The notes under the pieces: model-generated | What the model saw: only the letters and a program-made list of their open reading frames with translations | Told to the model about the DNA's origin: nothing | Databases searched by the model: none | Assembly: GCF_900109935.1 (NCBI RefSeq) | Contig: NZ_FOBV01000004.1 | Coordinates: 186,001 to 250,000 of the forward strand | Source: Chryseobacterium taichungense | GTDB lineage: Bacteria > Bacteroidota > Bacteroidia > Flavobacteriales > Weeksellaceae | Length of the DNA stretch: 64,000 bases | Direction: 5' to 3' | Position numbers and translations under genes: made by a program | Shown here: piece after piece, positions 26,525-34,625 of the stretch | Numbering within the stretch: position 1 is the first letter of the stretch | How the letters are laid out: each line of letters starts with the position of its first letter

Positions 26525-26977
26525 TTATGATTGATTTACCTTTTCGGAGATCCTTTTTTTCTTTTGGCGTTCATAAATAATTTCCACTATTTTACCTCCA
26601 ATCCATGAGAAAGGAAAGAAAGTAAGGAAAATAGAGATCTTATAGAATGTCGGATGATAAGGAAAAACGATAACGTCCAACATAGCCAGGAACAGCATGA
26701 TAAATCCGATAAGAATAGCATAAGCTACTTTTGCATATTTAACAATCATTGCCGTTGCTACACCACCTATCGTGGTTGCCAACCCAGAAATGAATAAAAG
26801 AAAGCCAAAGAACGCATCATCGTGCTGCATGCTTTGAAGAAATCTCTCCCAGTGCTCAAAAGGAGCAAAAGCATCAAAAGTAACCCATTGCGGAAACACC
26901 CTTATACCAAGAGTAATAATAAGCCCGGCGATCCCAAGACCTACAATAACCGCAATTGTATTCCTTATAAAATTCAT
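26525..26977 (-). CDS. Four-helix membrane protein of unknown function
   Basis: A 150-residue protein with about four membrane helices (6-26, 55-78, 80-105, 110-135) and a basic C-terminal tail (ERQKKKRISEK). The ATG shares one base with the ridA stop (TAATG), so it is translationally coupled to ridA. No family was recognised; a link to RidA is suggested only by the coupling. Confidence 0.8.
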   Translation of the reverse strand: MNFIRNTIAVIVGLGIAGLIITLGIRVFPQWVTFDAFAPFEHWERFLQSMQHDDAFFGFLLFISGLATTIGGVATAMIVKYAKVAYAILIGFIMLFLAMLDVIVFPYHPTFYKISIFLTFFPFSWIGGKIVEIIYERQKKKRISEKVNQS

Positions 26978-27357
26978 TAATCCTGATGAGCAATCATAGA
27001 AATTTCGATATCCACATTTTTCGGCAGGCAGGAAACCTGTATAGTTTCACGAGCCGGGAAGCTTTCAGCATCAAGATAAGATGCATAAATATCATTCATT
27101 ACCGCAAAATCATCCATATTTTTTAGGAAGATGGTAGCTTTTACAACATTTTTAAAAGTCATTCCTGCTTCTGTAAGGATAGCTTCCAGGTTTTTCATTA
27201 CCTGATGCGTTTCCTTCTCAATACCTTCCATCAATTTACCTGTTGTAGGATCTACAGGAATCTGACCAGAGATATAAAGAATCCCGTTTGCCATATTGGC
27301 TTGTGAGTAAGGTCCGATAGCTGCAGGAGCATTTACAGTGTTGATTATTTTTTTCAT
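26977..27357 (-). CDS. ridA: RidA family imine/enamine deaminase
   Basis: A 126-residue protein of the YjgF/YER057c/UK114 family. RidA hydrolyses reactive 2-aminoacrylate-type enamines made by PLP enzymes. The catalytic arginine is Arg103 in FPARETIQV, and the family start (APAAIGPYSQAN) and GQIPVDPTTG are present. A -7 TATATTTG lies at 27376-27383. It is downstream of lptD in the same direction but has its own -7 element. Confidence 0.95.
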   Translation of the reverse strand: MKKIINTVNAPAAIGPYSQANMANGILYISGQIPVDPTTGKLMEGIEKETHQVMKNLEAILTEAGMTFKNVVKATIFLKNMDDFAVMNDIYASYLDAESFPARETIQVSCLPKNVDIEISMIAHQD

Positions 27358-27425
27358 TAGAATTTATTTTGGGTGCAAATATAAAATTTATATTCTATTT
27401 CTATAATCAAATATCAAATCTAATG

Positions 27426-30014
27426 CTAGAATGGTGCATTTGGTTGTGTAAAACTTCTGTCTTTATATTTTAAGGCATCACTTAAGATATTGGCTTTAAT
27501 CCCAATAAAGAAATCATACACTTTGTACTGTCCAAAAGGTACCCAGTTGAAATTGATCGTAAAGCTTCGCTGATCTCTGGAGAAACCAATTCTGGTATAC
27601 GCCAGTTGCTTTGTCACCATATCATAATGGGTGCTACCATTGATATTCCAGTACGGGGTAAGCTTTATACTACCATCAAGACCTACCGAAGCCAGCCTTG
27701 TTGGAGTTCTGGAAGCATAGCTTTTGGTGTAGGCATAATTGGCATTTACATTTAAAGTCCATGCCTGATCAAAGTGTGCATAATTATCATCGTCAAAATA
27801 ATAATTTTCATTTCTCACTTCACCTTTCGCTTTGTATTTTTTGGCATAATCTGTTTTCTCTCCAAATATTTCACTGCTCAACGGATAAGAGAGCTGTAGA
27901 TTGAATCCCTGCACACTGAATCCTCCAAGATCTTCCGTTCTGATCCCGGTATCCTGACCCGGCAGATAGACAATTTTATAGGGATCTAGTGACAAACTTG
28001 TATTGACGTTTAGTTTATTATTAAAGAACGAAGATTGTCCGTTAATGGTAATAATAGAAAACGGGTGATCTTTCGCGGCAAAGTTGTAGTTTCCGGATAG
28101 ATTTAATGATTCAAAGATCTTCAGTTTTTTTACTCCTGTAGAATCTTTTTTAGACCTTACTTTCATCTCAATATTGTTTCCAATATTGAATCCTAATGCA
28201 CCAACCATTCCGCTGCTCGGGCTTCCGATGATTCCTCCATCAAATATAGAATAGGGCGTTAAAGCTCCATTTGCGTCATAATAATTTTTATAATATCCAA
28301 ACCCTGAACCACCAAAATCCGGAGAATAAGTAAATCCTATGCTCGGTGTCACCATATGTCTGATCGCTTCAATGGCCGAACCTTTTTTAAAATTTGCCTG
28401 CCCATATAAAGTGGTCTGAATACTTGCTGTTGTAGAAAATGTAGAATATCCCGATATCCCTTTATTGGTTTCAGTAACCGGTCTGTTTAATAAAGGATCA
28501 TAATATTTTTTGATGGTTTTAGTTGTAAGAGCATTATCAATATTCGCTCCTAAACTGAAAGTAAAATATTTTGCAATCGTAGTATTGGTCCCTAGAGCAA
28601 TATTATTTTTAAGTCCGGTTTGCATTTTATCCCACATGGCTGCAGTGAAAAGCTCTCCCTCATTAGTCTGTACGAAATTGGTAAGATTAAGACCCGTATT
28701 TACTGTAATGTTTTCCAATAATCCTGTTCTCGTTCCCGTTTTTGATCCAAAAAGATAAAACTGATTAATAGCTACGTTCATCTGTGGCAAACGAAGATCT
28801 GATAATCCGGTAGCAAAATTCTGGGAATAAGAAGCCGTTGCTGTAATGGTTGACGGTAGCTTCAAAAACCTTTTGGTAATGGTAACCGTTGAATTTTGCT
28901 GGGTATTTAATACATTTTGATTTAAAATATAATTGTTGTTCAGCGTATTGTTATAGAATTTCGTACTCACGATATCCACAGACGCTGAAAAATTCAGAAA
29001 AGGATTTGCTTTCGTATCCTGTGTATGTCTCCATGCAATTCTGTAAGTACTTGTTTTGCCATAGTCATCAAGACCTTTAATCCCTCGTACTGCCGTTCCA
29101 ATATCTGCAGAAAAATTACCCGAATAACGGTATTTTTTCACATAGTTCATTTCCGGGCGTAAGTTCCAGCTTCCTTTCGTATAAATATCTGAAAGAATTT
29201 TAAGGTCAAAATGCTCTCCAATCGGCTGATAATACCCCAGTCCATTCAGGAAAAACCCAACGTCCTGTCTTTCCCCAAAACTCGGTATAAGAATACCTGC
29301 TGATCTTTTATCCGAAAAAGGTAAAATTGCAAAAGGCATGATAAGCGGTGTAGGAACCTGCTCGATATACATCTGAATAGGTCCTGAGATAATGGAGGAT
29401 TTATTTTTGGTCTTCACCAATTTAATATTTGAAGCCCGTAAATGGTAATCTGCCGCGGTATCTTTCTTTTTAATGAAATAATCATCGGTGGTATAATTCG
29501 CCCGTCTCATCGCAAAAACGGAATCATTATACTTCTTTGTTTTTTCAGCAACAATTACCCCTTCACTTTCTTCCGTTCTGGCGTTAAAAGCGATGGCTTT
29601 TTTGGTTTTTGTATTGTATTGAAACTCATCGGTTTCATACTTTTTGCCGGCCTGTGTAATTACAGCAGGTTCTATATATTTTCCTGAAGAATCCTGTTTC
29701 CCACGGGCATACATGAGACTCTTAGACTCATTAATAGAGATATAGTCTGCATCGATCTGCACATCCTGGTATTTTACCTGGGCATTCTTGTTGAGATAGA
29801 TCATTTTTTTCTGAAAATCCCGACGGTTATAGTCTGCTTTGGTCTGAAGAACACTTTCGAGAGGTTCTTTTTTCAGAACGATCGTATCTTGCTTGGGAAT
29901 AGTATCATTAGCCGTATTTTCAGTCAATTTTCCAGGAGTTTCCTGTGCTAAAAAATTGTTAAAAATTAGGATAATTAAAATTTGTAATATATTTTTGGAG
30001 ACGGTTTTGGCCAA
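27426..30014 (-). CDS. lptD: LPS-assembly outer-membrane protein LptD
   Basis: An 862-residue protein that, as LptD, inserts lipopolysaccharide into the outer leaflet. After a signal peptide (ending near FNNFLAQ) comes an OstA/LptA-like beta-jellyroll domain (about 60-230, with NKNAQVKYQDVQIDADYIS and YARGKQDSSG), then a large beta-barrel domain typical of the Bacteroidota LptD group (PFAILPFSDKRSAGILIP). No ATG fits; the frame opens with TTG 30014, preceded in frame by a stop 30 nt upstream. A minus-strand -7 element TAATTTTG lies at 30050-30057. It is divergent from the amidase gene. Confidence 0.9.
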   Translation of the reverse strand: MAKTVSKNILQILIILIFNNFLAQETPGKLTENTANDTIPKQDTIVLKKEPLESVLQTKADYNRRDFQKKMIYLNKNAQVKYQDVQIDADYISINESKSLMYARGKQDSSGKYIEPAVITQAGKKYETDEFQYNTKTKKAIAFNARTEESEGVIVAEKTKKYNDSVFAMRRANYTTDDYFIKKKDTAADYHLRASNIKLVKTKNKSSIISGPIQMYIEQVPTPLIMPFAILPFSDKRSAGILIPSFGERQDVGFFLNGLGYYQPIGEHFDLKILSDIYTKGSWNLRPEMNYVKKYRYSGNFSADIGTAVRGIKGLDDYGKTSTYRIAWRHTQDTKANPFLNFSASVDIVSTKFYNNTLNNNYILNQNVLNTQQNSTVTITKRFLKLPSTITATASYSQNFATGLSDLRLPQMNVAINQFYLFGSKTGTRTGLLENITVNTGLNLTNFVQTNEGELFTAAMWDKMQTGLKNNIALGTNTTIAKYFTFSLGANIDNALTTKTIKKYYDPLLNRPVTETNKGISGYSTFSTTASIQTTLYGQANFKKGSAIEAIRHMVTPSIGFTYSPDFGGSGFGYYKNYYDANGALTPYSIFDGGIIGSPSSGMVGALGFNIGNNIEMKVRSKKDSTGVKKLKIFESLNLSGNYNFAAKDHPFSIITINGQSSFFNNKLNVNTSLSLDPYKIVYLPGQDTGIRTEDLGGFSVQGFNLQLSYPLSSEIFGEKTDYAKKYKAKGEVRNENYYFDDDNYAHFDQAWTLNVNANYAYTKSYASRTPTRLASVGLDGSIKLTPYWNINGSTHYDMVTKQLAYTRIGFSRDQRSFTINFNWVPFGQYKVYDFFIGIKANILSDALKYKDRSFTQPNAPF

Positions 30015-30079
30015 TTTATTTGTTATATTTATGATATATAATTAAGGCTCAAAATTAATATAATTTTTAAAACTGTAGG

Positions 30080-31366
30080 ATGCACAAAGTAAATTTTAAA
30101 ATAATTTTATCATTTCTCCTTATTCTTTCGATCAACTTTATTTTTTCGCAAAAGAAATTCACCATTGTTCTCGACGCAGGACATGGGGGAAATGACCACG
30201 GAGCCAACAGAACCTATACAGACATAGGCAGAATTGCAGAAAAAGACATTACCCTCGCTATTACCCTAAAGGTAGGGGCGATGCTTGAAAAGAACAAAGA
30301 CTTTAAAGTAATATATACAAGAAAAATAGATGAATACCCTTCTCTTTCTGACAGAACCAACCTGGCTAACAGAAGTAAGGCAGATCTTTTTATTTCCATA
30401 CACTGTAACTCTTCTAAAAAGCCAACAGCCTACGGAACAGAAACTTTTGTACAGGGGCCCGATCAGAACGACACCAACCTGGAAGTTGCCAAGAGAGAGA
30501 ATGATGTGATCTTTCTAGATGAAAAGGATAAGCAGACCTTTGGTTCTTACGATCCGAGTTCTCCGGAATCGCTTATTGCCCTGAAGCTTCAGCAAAGTAA
30601 ATATCTTGAATCAAGTTTGCTTTTGGGAGGGTTGGTCGAAGAAAATTTCGTCAACAAAGATAAAAGAACATCCAGAGGCGTATGGCAGAAAAACCTGCAC
30701 GTACTTCGTATGAATGCCATGCCTTCCGTACTTATAGAAACAGGATTTATCAATCACCCGGAAGAAAGTCATTACCTGGCTTCAGATAAAGGTCAGGAGG
30801 AAATTGCAGAAAGTATATATAAGGCGGTTATTGATTATAAAAAAGCGGTTGACCGTAAATCAGGATACACCGTTTCTACAAAAAAACCAGAACCTGAAAA
30901 ACCTGTAGAAGTTGCCCTGAAAAATGATTTCAGAATTTTATTATTAAGTTCTCCAACAAAATACAACGATGGGGATCCGGCTCTTAAAGGATTGAACTAT
31001 ATTTTACCTATTAAAGAAAACGGACAATATAAATACTATTATGGTGTAACCAACCTGGCTTCTGTAAAAGATATCAATATCAAAACAGCAAAAGACGCAG
31101 GATTCCGAAATGCTTATGCGGTTGGATTTATGCCAAATCAGAGACTGAATACCGGCTATTACACGATTGAAGTCTACACGGGAGACAAACTGAACGGTAA
31201 CTCATTCATTCTTCAAACCCTGAAAGACGTTGACCGAAACAAGGAAAACGGTGTTTTCTATTATACGTACGGAAAAGTCTTCACACTGGAAGATGCAGTA
31301 AAACTTCAGAAAGATCTTGAAGCTAAAGGAATTAAGAATACGGTCATTCAAAAAGTGTCTAAATAA
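30080..31366 (+). CDS. N-acetylmuramoyl-L-alanine amidase
   Basis: A 428-residue exported amidase (Amidase_3 family) that cuts the bond between muramic acid and the stem peptide, used in daughter-cell separation. The signal peptide ends near IFSQ (24). Zinc ligands are His35 (DAGHGG), Glu54 (RIAEKD) and His108 (SIHCN); the catalytic Glu is Glu220 (VLIETGF). The last 130 residues (about 290-428) look like a SPOR-type peptidoglycan-binding region, with the final segment EDAVKLQKDLEAKGIKNTVI. It is divergent from lptD. Confidence 0.93.
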   Translation: MHKVNFKIILSFLLILSINFIFSQKKFTIVLDAGHGGNDHGANRTYTDIGRIAEKDITLAITLKVGAMLEKNKDFKVIYTRKIDEYPSLSDRTNLANRSKADLFISIHCNSSKKPTAYGTETFVQGPDQNDTNLEVAKRENDVIFLDEKDKQTFGSYDPSSPESLIALKLQQSKYLESSLLLGGLVEENFVNKDKRTSRGVWQKNLHVLRMNAMPSVLIETGFINHPEESHYLASDKGQEEIAESIYKAVIDYKKAVDRKSGYTVSTKKPEPEKPVEVALKNDFRILLLSSPTKYNDGDPALKGLNYILPIKENGQYKYYYGVTNLASVKDINIKTAKDAGFRNAYAVGFMPNQRLNTGYYTIEVYTGDKLNGNSFILQTLKDVDRNKENGVFYYTYGKVFTLEDAVKLQKDLEAKGIKNTVIQKVSK

Positions 31367-31377
31367 CACGATAAAAT

Positions 31378-31408
31378 TTTGAAGTTAAAAAGTTAATAGT
31401 TACTTTTG
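31378..31408 (+). promoter_or_regulatory. Promoter of the first tRNA-Glu gene
   Basis: TTTG (31378-31381), 19 nt, TACTTTTG (31401-31408), ending 14 nt before the first base of the mature tRNA. It is a near-perfect Bacteroidota promoter. Confidence 0.85.
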
Positions 31409-31422
31409 CAACCTCAAAATTT

Positions 31423-31494
31423 GGCCTATTCGTCTAGTGGTCAGGACTCAAGATTTTCATTCTTGCAACAGGGGTTCGATTCCCCTATAGGCTA
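31423..31494 (+). tRNA. tRNA-Glu (anticodon TTC)
   Basis: A 72-nt cloverleaf. The acceptor arms GGCCTAT and ATAGGCT pair with one terminal G-U; the anticodon stem CAAGA/TCTTG encloses loop TTTTCAT with anticodon TTC; the T arm is GGGGTTCGATTCCCC. The discriminator is A and CCA is not encoded. It is transcribed alone, between its own promoter and terminator, and differs from the two copies downstream. Confidence 0.96.
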
Positions 31495-31513
31495 CTCAAT
31501 TACTATTTAAAGC

Positions 31514-31550
31514 AAATCCCTTTTAACCATCGTTGAAAGGGATTTTTATT
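31514..31550 (+). terminator. Terminator behind the first tRNA-Glu
   Basis: AAATCCCTTT (31514-31523) pairs perfectly with AAAGGGATTT (31536-31545) around a 12-nt loop, then a T-rich run. It lies 19 nt behind the tRNA. Confidence 0.9.
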
Positions 31551-31669
31551 TAAAGTGGTCATATTATATATATGGATATATATGATTATAGAAATATAAT
31601 TATATGAATAAAATTCATTCTGACAGAGAATAGCTTACAGAAAAATTGATTCAAAAATTAAGCAGATAT

Positions 31670-31699
31670 TTTGTTAAAAAGAAAAAAATATTATCTTTG
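31670..31699 (+). promoter_or_regulatory. Promoter of the 106-residue gene
   Basis: TTTG (31670-31673), 18 nt, TATCTTTG (31692-31699). The leader to ATG 31748 is about 44 nt. Confidence 0.82.
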
Positions 31700-31747
31700 C
31701 ACCGCTTTAACGGGGAATGATTATTCCTGATAAGGCCACAAATTATC

Positions 31748-32068
31748 ATGCCGGATTTAAAAATACAAGAGGCAAAATTGCTTTTTAAAAAAATCCACTC
31801 TAACCCAAAAAGTTACGATTTAAAGATCAATGAAGGCGGGATTACAGGCAGTGATGAAAAAATAAGTTTCAGACTTTACAGGACAGGAGAAAGAGTCGAT
31901 TTTGCAGTAACGATTGACGGACTTACCTTCACCAATACCACTGGAGAATGGAACAACGCGATGGCTATGCTTACGGCAACCATCAAAAAATTAGAAAGAG
32001 AAGAAGAGAATATTAAAATAGAACAAGCAATCGATAAACTACGCAAATATTTATCAGAAGAAAATTGA
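31748..32068 (+). CDS. Small soluble protein of unknown function
   Basis: A 106-residue cytoplasmic-looking protein with no signal peptide or membrane segment. An N-terminal helix (MPDLKIQEAKLLFKKIHSNP) is followed by a beta-rich middle (SYDLKINEGGITGSDEKISF and RVDFAVTIDGLTFTNTT) and a charged C-terminal coiled helix (75-106). No family was recognised. It has its own strong promoter and precedes rpsT, whose -33 element lies just past its stop. Confidence 0.8.
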   Translation: MPDLKIQEAKLLFKKIHSNPKSYDLKINEGGITGSDEKISFRLYRTGERVDFAVTIDGLTFTNTTGEWNNAMAMLTATIKKLEREEENIKIEQAIDKLRKYLSEEN

Positions 32069-32086
32069 AAAAATTTTAAAGATAAA

Positions 32087-32118
32087 TTTGGTAGATAAAA
32101 AAAAAGTTTATACTTTTG
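32087..32118 (+). promoter_or_regulatory. Promoter of rpsT and two tRNA-Glu genes
   Basis: TTTG (32087-32090), 20 nt, TACTTTTG (32111-32118). It overlaps the frame extension upstream of ATG 32137 and so supports that ATG as the rpsT start. Confidence 0.85.
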
Positions 32119-32136
32119 CACTCACATTTGAACGAT

Positions 32137-32391
32137 ATGGCAAATCATAAATCAGCATTAAAAAGAATTAGACAAAACGAAGTAAGAAGACTTCGCAACA
32201 GATACTACCACAAGACTGCTAGAACAGCAATGAAAGTGTTAAGAAATGAAGAGGATAAAGCTGCTGCTGCAGAACAATTGCCAAAAGTTATCTCTTTGTT
32301 GGATAAATTAGCTAAGAAAAATATTATCCACAAAAACAAAGCTGCTAACTTAAAAAGCAAATTAACTAAGCACGTTAATAAACTAGCTTAA
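32137..32391 (+). CDS. rpsT: 30S ribosomal protein S20
   Basis: S20, 84 residues, a basic three-helix protein ([18 protein letters not shown], then [20 protein letters not shown] and [13 protein letters not shown]) that binds 16S rRNA early in assembly. The frame is open seven codons further upstream, but [10 protein letters not shown] is the family start. Two identical tRNA-Glu genes follow, the first after 11 nt, with no terminator between. Confidence 0.97.
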   Translation: MANHKSALKRIRQNEVRRLRNRYYHKTARTAMKVLRNEEDKAAAAEQLPKVISLLDKLAKKNIIHKNKAANLKSKLTKHVNKLA

Positions 32392-32402
32392 TAAGTATAG
32401 TT

Positions 32403-32474
32403 GGCCCGTTCGTCTATCGGTTAGGACCTCAGATTTTCATTCTGGTAAGAGGGGTTCGATTCCCCTACGGGCTA
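32403..32474 (+). tRNA. tRNA-Glu (anticodon TTC), first of two identical copies
   Basis: A 72-nt cloverleaf with acceptor arms GGCCCGT and ACGGGCT, anticodon loop TTTTCAT (anticodon TTC) and T arm GGGGTTCGATTCCCC. CCA is not encoded. It begins 11 nt behind the rpsT stop, so it must be cut from an rpsT-tRNA transcript unless an unseen promoter lies within rpsT. Confidence 0.96.
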
Positions 32475-32567
32475 CAAAATAATCATGATCTAACCTGATG
32501 ATTATTAATAAGAGTTGCAACTTATAAAAACAAAAAACTAGCACACTGGAAACAGTGGAAGATAGCT

Positions 32568-32639
32568 GGCCCGTTCGTCTATCGGTTAGGACCTCAGATT
32601 TTCATTCTGGTAAGAGGGGTTCGATTCCCCTACGGGCTA
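32568..32639 (+). tRNA. tRNA-Glu (anticodon TTC), second identical copy
   Basis: Identical over all 72 bases to the copy at 32403; the flanking bases differ, so the repeat unit is essentially the tRNA itself. The spacer between the copies is 93 nt and shows no clear promoter. A strong terminator follows. Confidence 0.96.
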
Positions 32640-32662
32640 CTAATTCTAAGATAACAATATCT

Positions 32663-32698
32663 AAACCTTGCAAAATTAATTTGTAAGGTTTTTGTTTT
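32663..32698 (+). terminator. Terminator of the rpsT-tRNA-tRNA unit
   Basis: AAACCTTGCAAA (32663-32674) pairs with TTTGTAAGGTTT (32680-32691) with one G-T pair and a 5-nt loop, followed by a T-rich run. Confidence 0.9.
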
Positions 32699-32779
32699 TT
32701 TAATAGTTTTAGAACATTTAAAAGTCACATAAAAAAATCTTTATCTTTAAGTCTTGAAAATTAATAAGGCAAAGATTTC

Positions 32780-33637
32780 ATGGCCGGCAAATCAAAATAT
32801 ATTCCTGTAAATACTTTAGCAAAGGAATTTGACAAAGGCATTGCTGTTGGAAAATATCCCATTACTGATCTACGACTACCAAGAGAAGCCGAAAATTCGC
32901 ATCGACATGATTATCATTTTTTTATTTTGCAGGAAAAAGGAACATCCCATTTTGAAATTGATTTTGAGAAGCATCAAATAAAAGAGCCATCGGTTATTTA
33001 TATTGCGCCCAATCAGGTCCACAGAATTTTAAAAGCAGAAAATATAAAGTTTTATTTATTAGCGATCAACAATGAAAACCTACACTCTGAATATCTGAAA
33101 TTATTGCAGGAAATCTCACCCACAAAACCGCTGCCGGTGAGCTCAAAACATCTTTCTATTATCAGCCAGGCATTCTTGCTGTGCATTAATCTGTTTGAAG
33201 AAAAGGAAAGCAAATTATATCTGTCCTCGCTAAAAGACAGTTGCAATACTTTAATTTCATTATTCGTATCACAATATTTGGATAAATCAAAACAAGTGGA
33301 TACTATTTCCCGATTTTACCTTATCACCAAAGCATTCAAATTAGCATTAGAAAAGAATTTTACCCGAGATAAACGGCCTGCCGACTATGCTCAAAAATTA
33401 AACATTTCCGTTCCCTATCTTAATGAATGTGTGAAAAATACGACAGGATTTCCTGTTACCTATCATATACAGCAGCGCGTTATTCTGGAAGCCAAACGAT
33501 TGCTTTACCATTCAGATAAATCGGTCAAGGAGATTGCTGCCGAATTAGGTTATGAAGATTACGCTTATTTTTCTCGTCTGTTTAATAAATCAACCGGAAT
33601 GACTGCATTAACTTTCAGAAACAAAAACCACGATTAG
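32780..33637 (+). CDS. AraC family transcriptional regulator
   Basis: A 285-residue regulator. The N-terminal cupin-like sensing domain (about 15-110) has HRHDYHFFILQEKGTSHFEI and VIYIAPNQVHRI. The C-terminal double helix-turn-helix (about 185-285) carries YAQKLNISVPYLNECVKNTT and the signature VKEIAAELGYEDYAYFSRLF. It precedes a siderophore-interacting-type flavoprotein gene by 80 nt in the same direction and may control it in response to iron or a siderophore; that link is inference from position. Confidence 0.92.
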   Translation: MAGKSKYIPVNTLAKEFDKGIAVGKYPITDLRLPREAENSHRHDYHFFILQEKGTSHFEIDFEKHQIKEPSVIYIAPNQVHRILKAENIKFYLLAINNENLHSEYLKLLQEISPTKPLPVSSKHLSIISQAFLLCINLFEEKESKLYLSSLKDSCNTLISLFVSQYLDKSKQVDTISRFYLITKAFKLALEKNFTRDKRPADYAQKLNISVPYLNECVKNTTGFPVTYHIQQRVILEAKRLLYHSDKSVKEIAAELGYEDYAYFSRLFNKSTGMTALTFRNKNHD

Positions 33638-33717
33638 TCCTATATTTACCACTTTCATTCTATTTTTTATCTTCACTGTTAGCTGTTCCTTTGTGTTATG
33701 ATTTTAATGCAATAAAG

Positions 33718-34434
33718 ATGATTTCAAAACTACCAAAATGGGCTGCTGATTTGACGGAAAAAACGTCTTCGATAATGACTGATATGAAAATATTGGAAAC
33801 AGTTTATATAAGTCCCAACGTAAAAAAAATACGTTTCCAGGGCGACATATCACGAATGAACTTCCAAATCGGGCATGCCAATGTTATTCGTGTAAGCGAT
33901 ACGGAGTTTAGAAATTATACCACTTCCTATCATCATGTCGATAAAGGGGTTTTAGATATTATTTTTCACATTCACGGAAATGGTGTCGGAAGCCAATACA
34001 TTGACTCGCTGAAACCGCTAGACGAACTACGAATCAGCATTCCGAGAGGAAAAAAAATGTACAACGAAAACATACAGCAGCAATTTATTTTTGGTGATGA
34101 AACATCTTTGGGACTTGCCTGCTCAATGTTACCAATACTGAAAAAGAATAAACATCAATATCAGTTTTATTTTGAATTGGACGATGAGAATCAGAATATC
34201 CCTGAATTATTAGGCTTGGAAAATTATACCGTGTTCTCTAAAAAAAATACGTTCAGAGATGAAGAATGGATAAATGAGCTGCCAATTTTTAACTCTGATG
34301 AATGGAACACAGCAAATTTTATATTGACAGGAAACGTAAAATCAGTTCAGACATTCAGAAAAGTCTTGAAGGATAACTCACGAAATAATATTTCTTCACA
34401 AGGTTATTGGCTTGAGGAAAAAAAAGGATTATAG
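33718..34434 (+). CDS. Siderophore-interacting FAD-binding-type protein
   Basis: A 238-residue protein that resembles the siderophore-interacting protein family (ViuB/FAD-binding 9 type), which reduces ferric siderophores in the cytoplasm. The FAD-domain hallmark around FRNYTTSYHHVDKGVLDIIF replaces the usual RxYT, followed by HIHGNGVGSQYIDSLKPLDE, GDETSLGLAC in the NAD(P)H part, and a C-terminal GYWLEEKKG. ATG 33718 is chosen over an upstream TTG at 33691. It is behind the AraC gene. The family call is fairly sure; the substrate is unknown. Confidence 0.82.
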   Translation: MISKLPKWAADLTEKTSSIMTDMKILETVYISPNVKKIRFQGDISRMNFQIGHANVIRVSDTEFRNYTTSYHHVDKGVLDIIFHIHGNGVGSQYIDSLKPLDELRISIPRGKKMYNENIQQQFIFGDETSLGLACSMLPILKKNKHQYQFYFELDDENQNIPELLGLENYTVFSKKNTFRDEEWINELPIFNSDEWNTANFILTGNVKSVQTFRKVLKDNSRNNISSQGYWLEEKKGL

Positions 34435-34569
34435 CATATAATAAACGGAGTATCAATCATCATTTATTATTTTAAATCAGAACACATTTTAATATATATA
34501 TATATCTTCAGCAATTATACATCTGCCATTTCTATATTAATAAAACTGATACTATTTTAAATAAAAAAG

Positions 34570-34595
34570 GCCTTCACCAAGGCAAAGGTGAAGGC
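34570..34595 (-). terminator. Terminator of the cobalamin-uptake operon
   Basis: GCCTTCACC (34570-34578) pairs perfectly with GGTGAAGGC (34587-34595) around an 8-nt loop; on the minus strand it is followed by a run of six U. It lies 30 nt behind the last gene. Confidence 0.9.
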
Positions 34596-34625
34596 TAACA
34601 CAAATTGGATATACTAAAAAGATAT

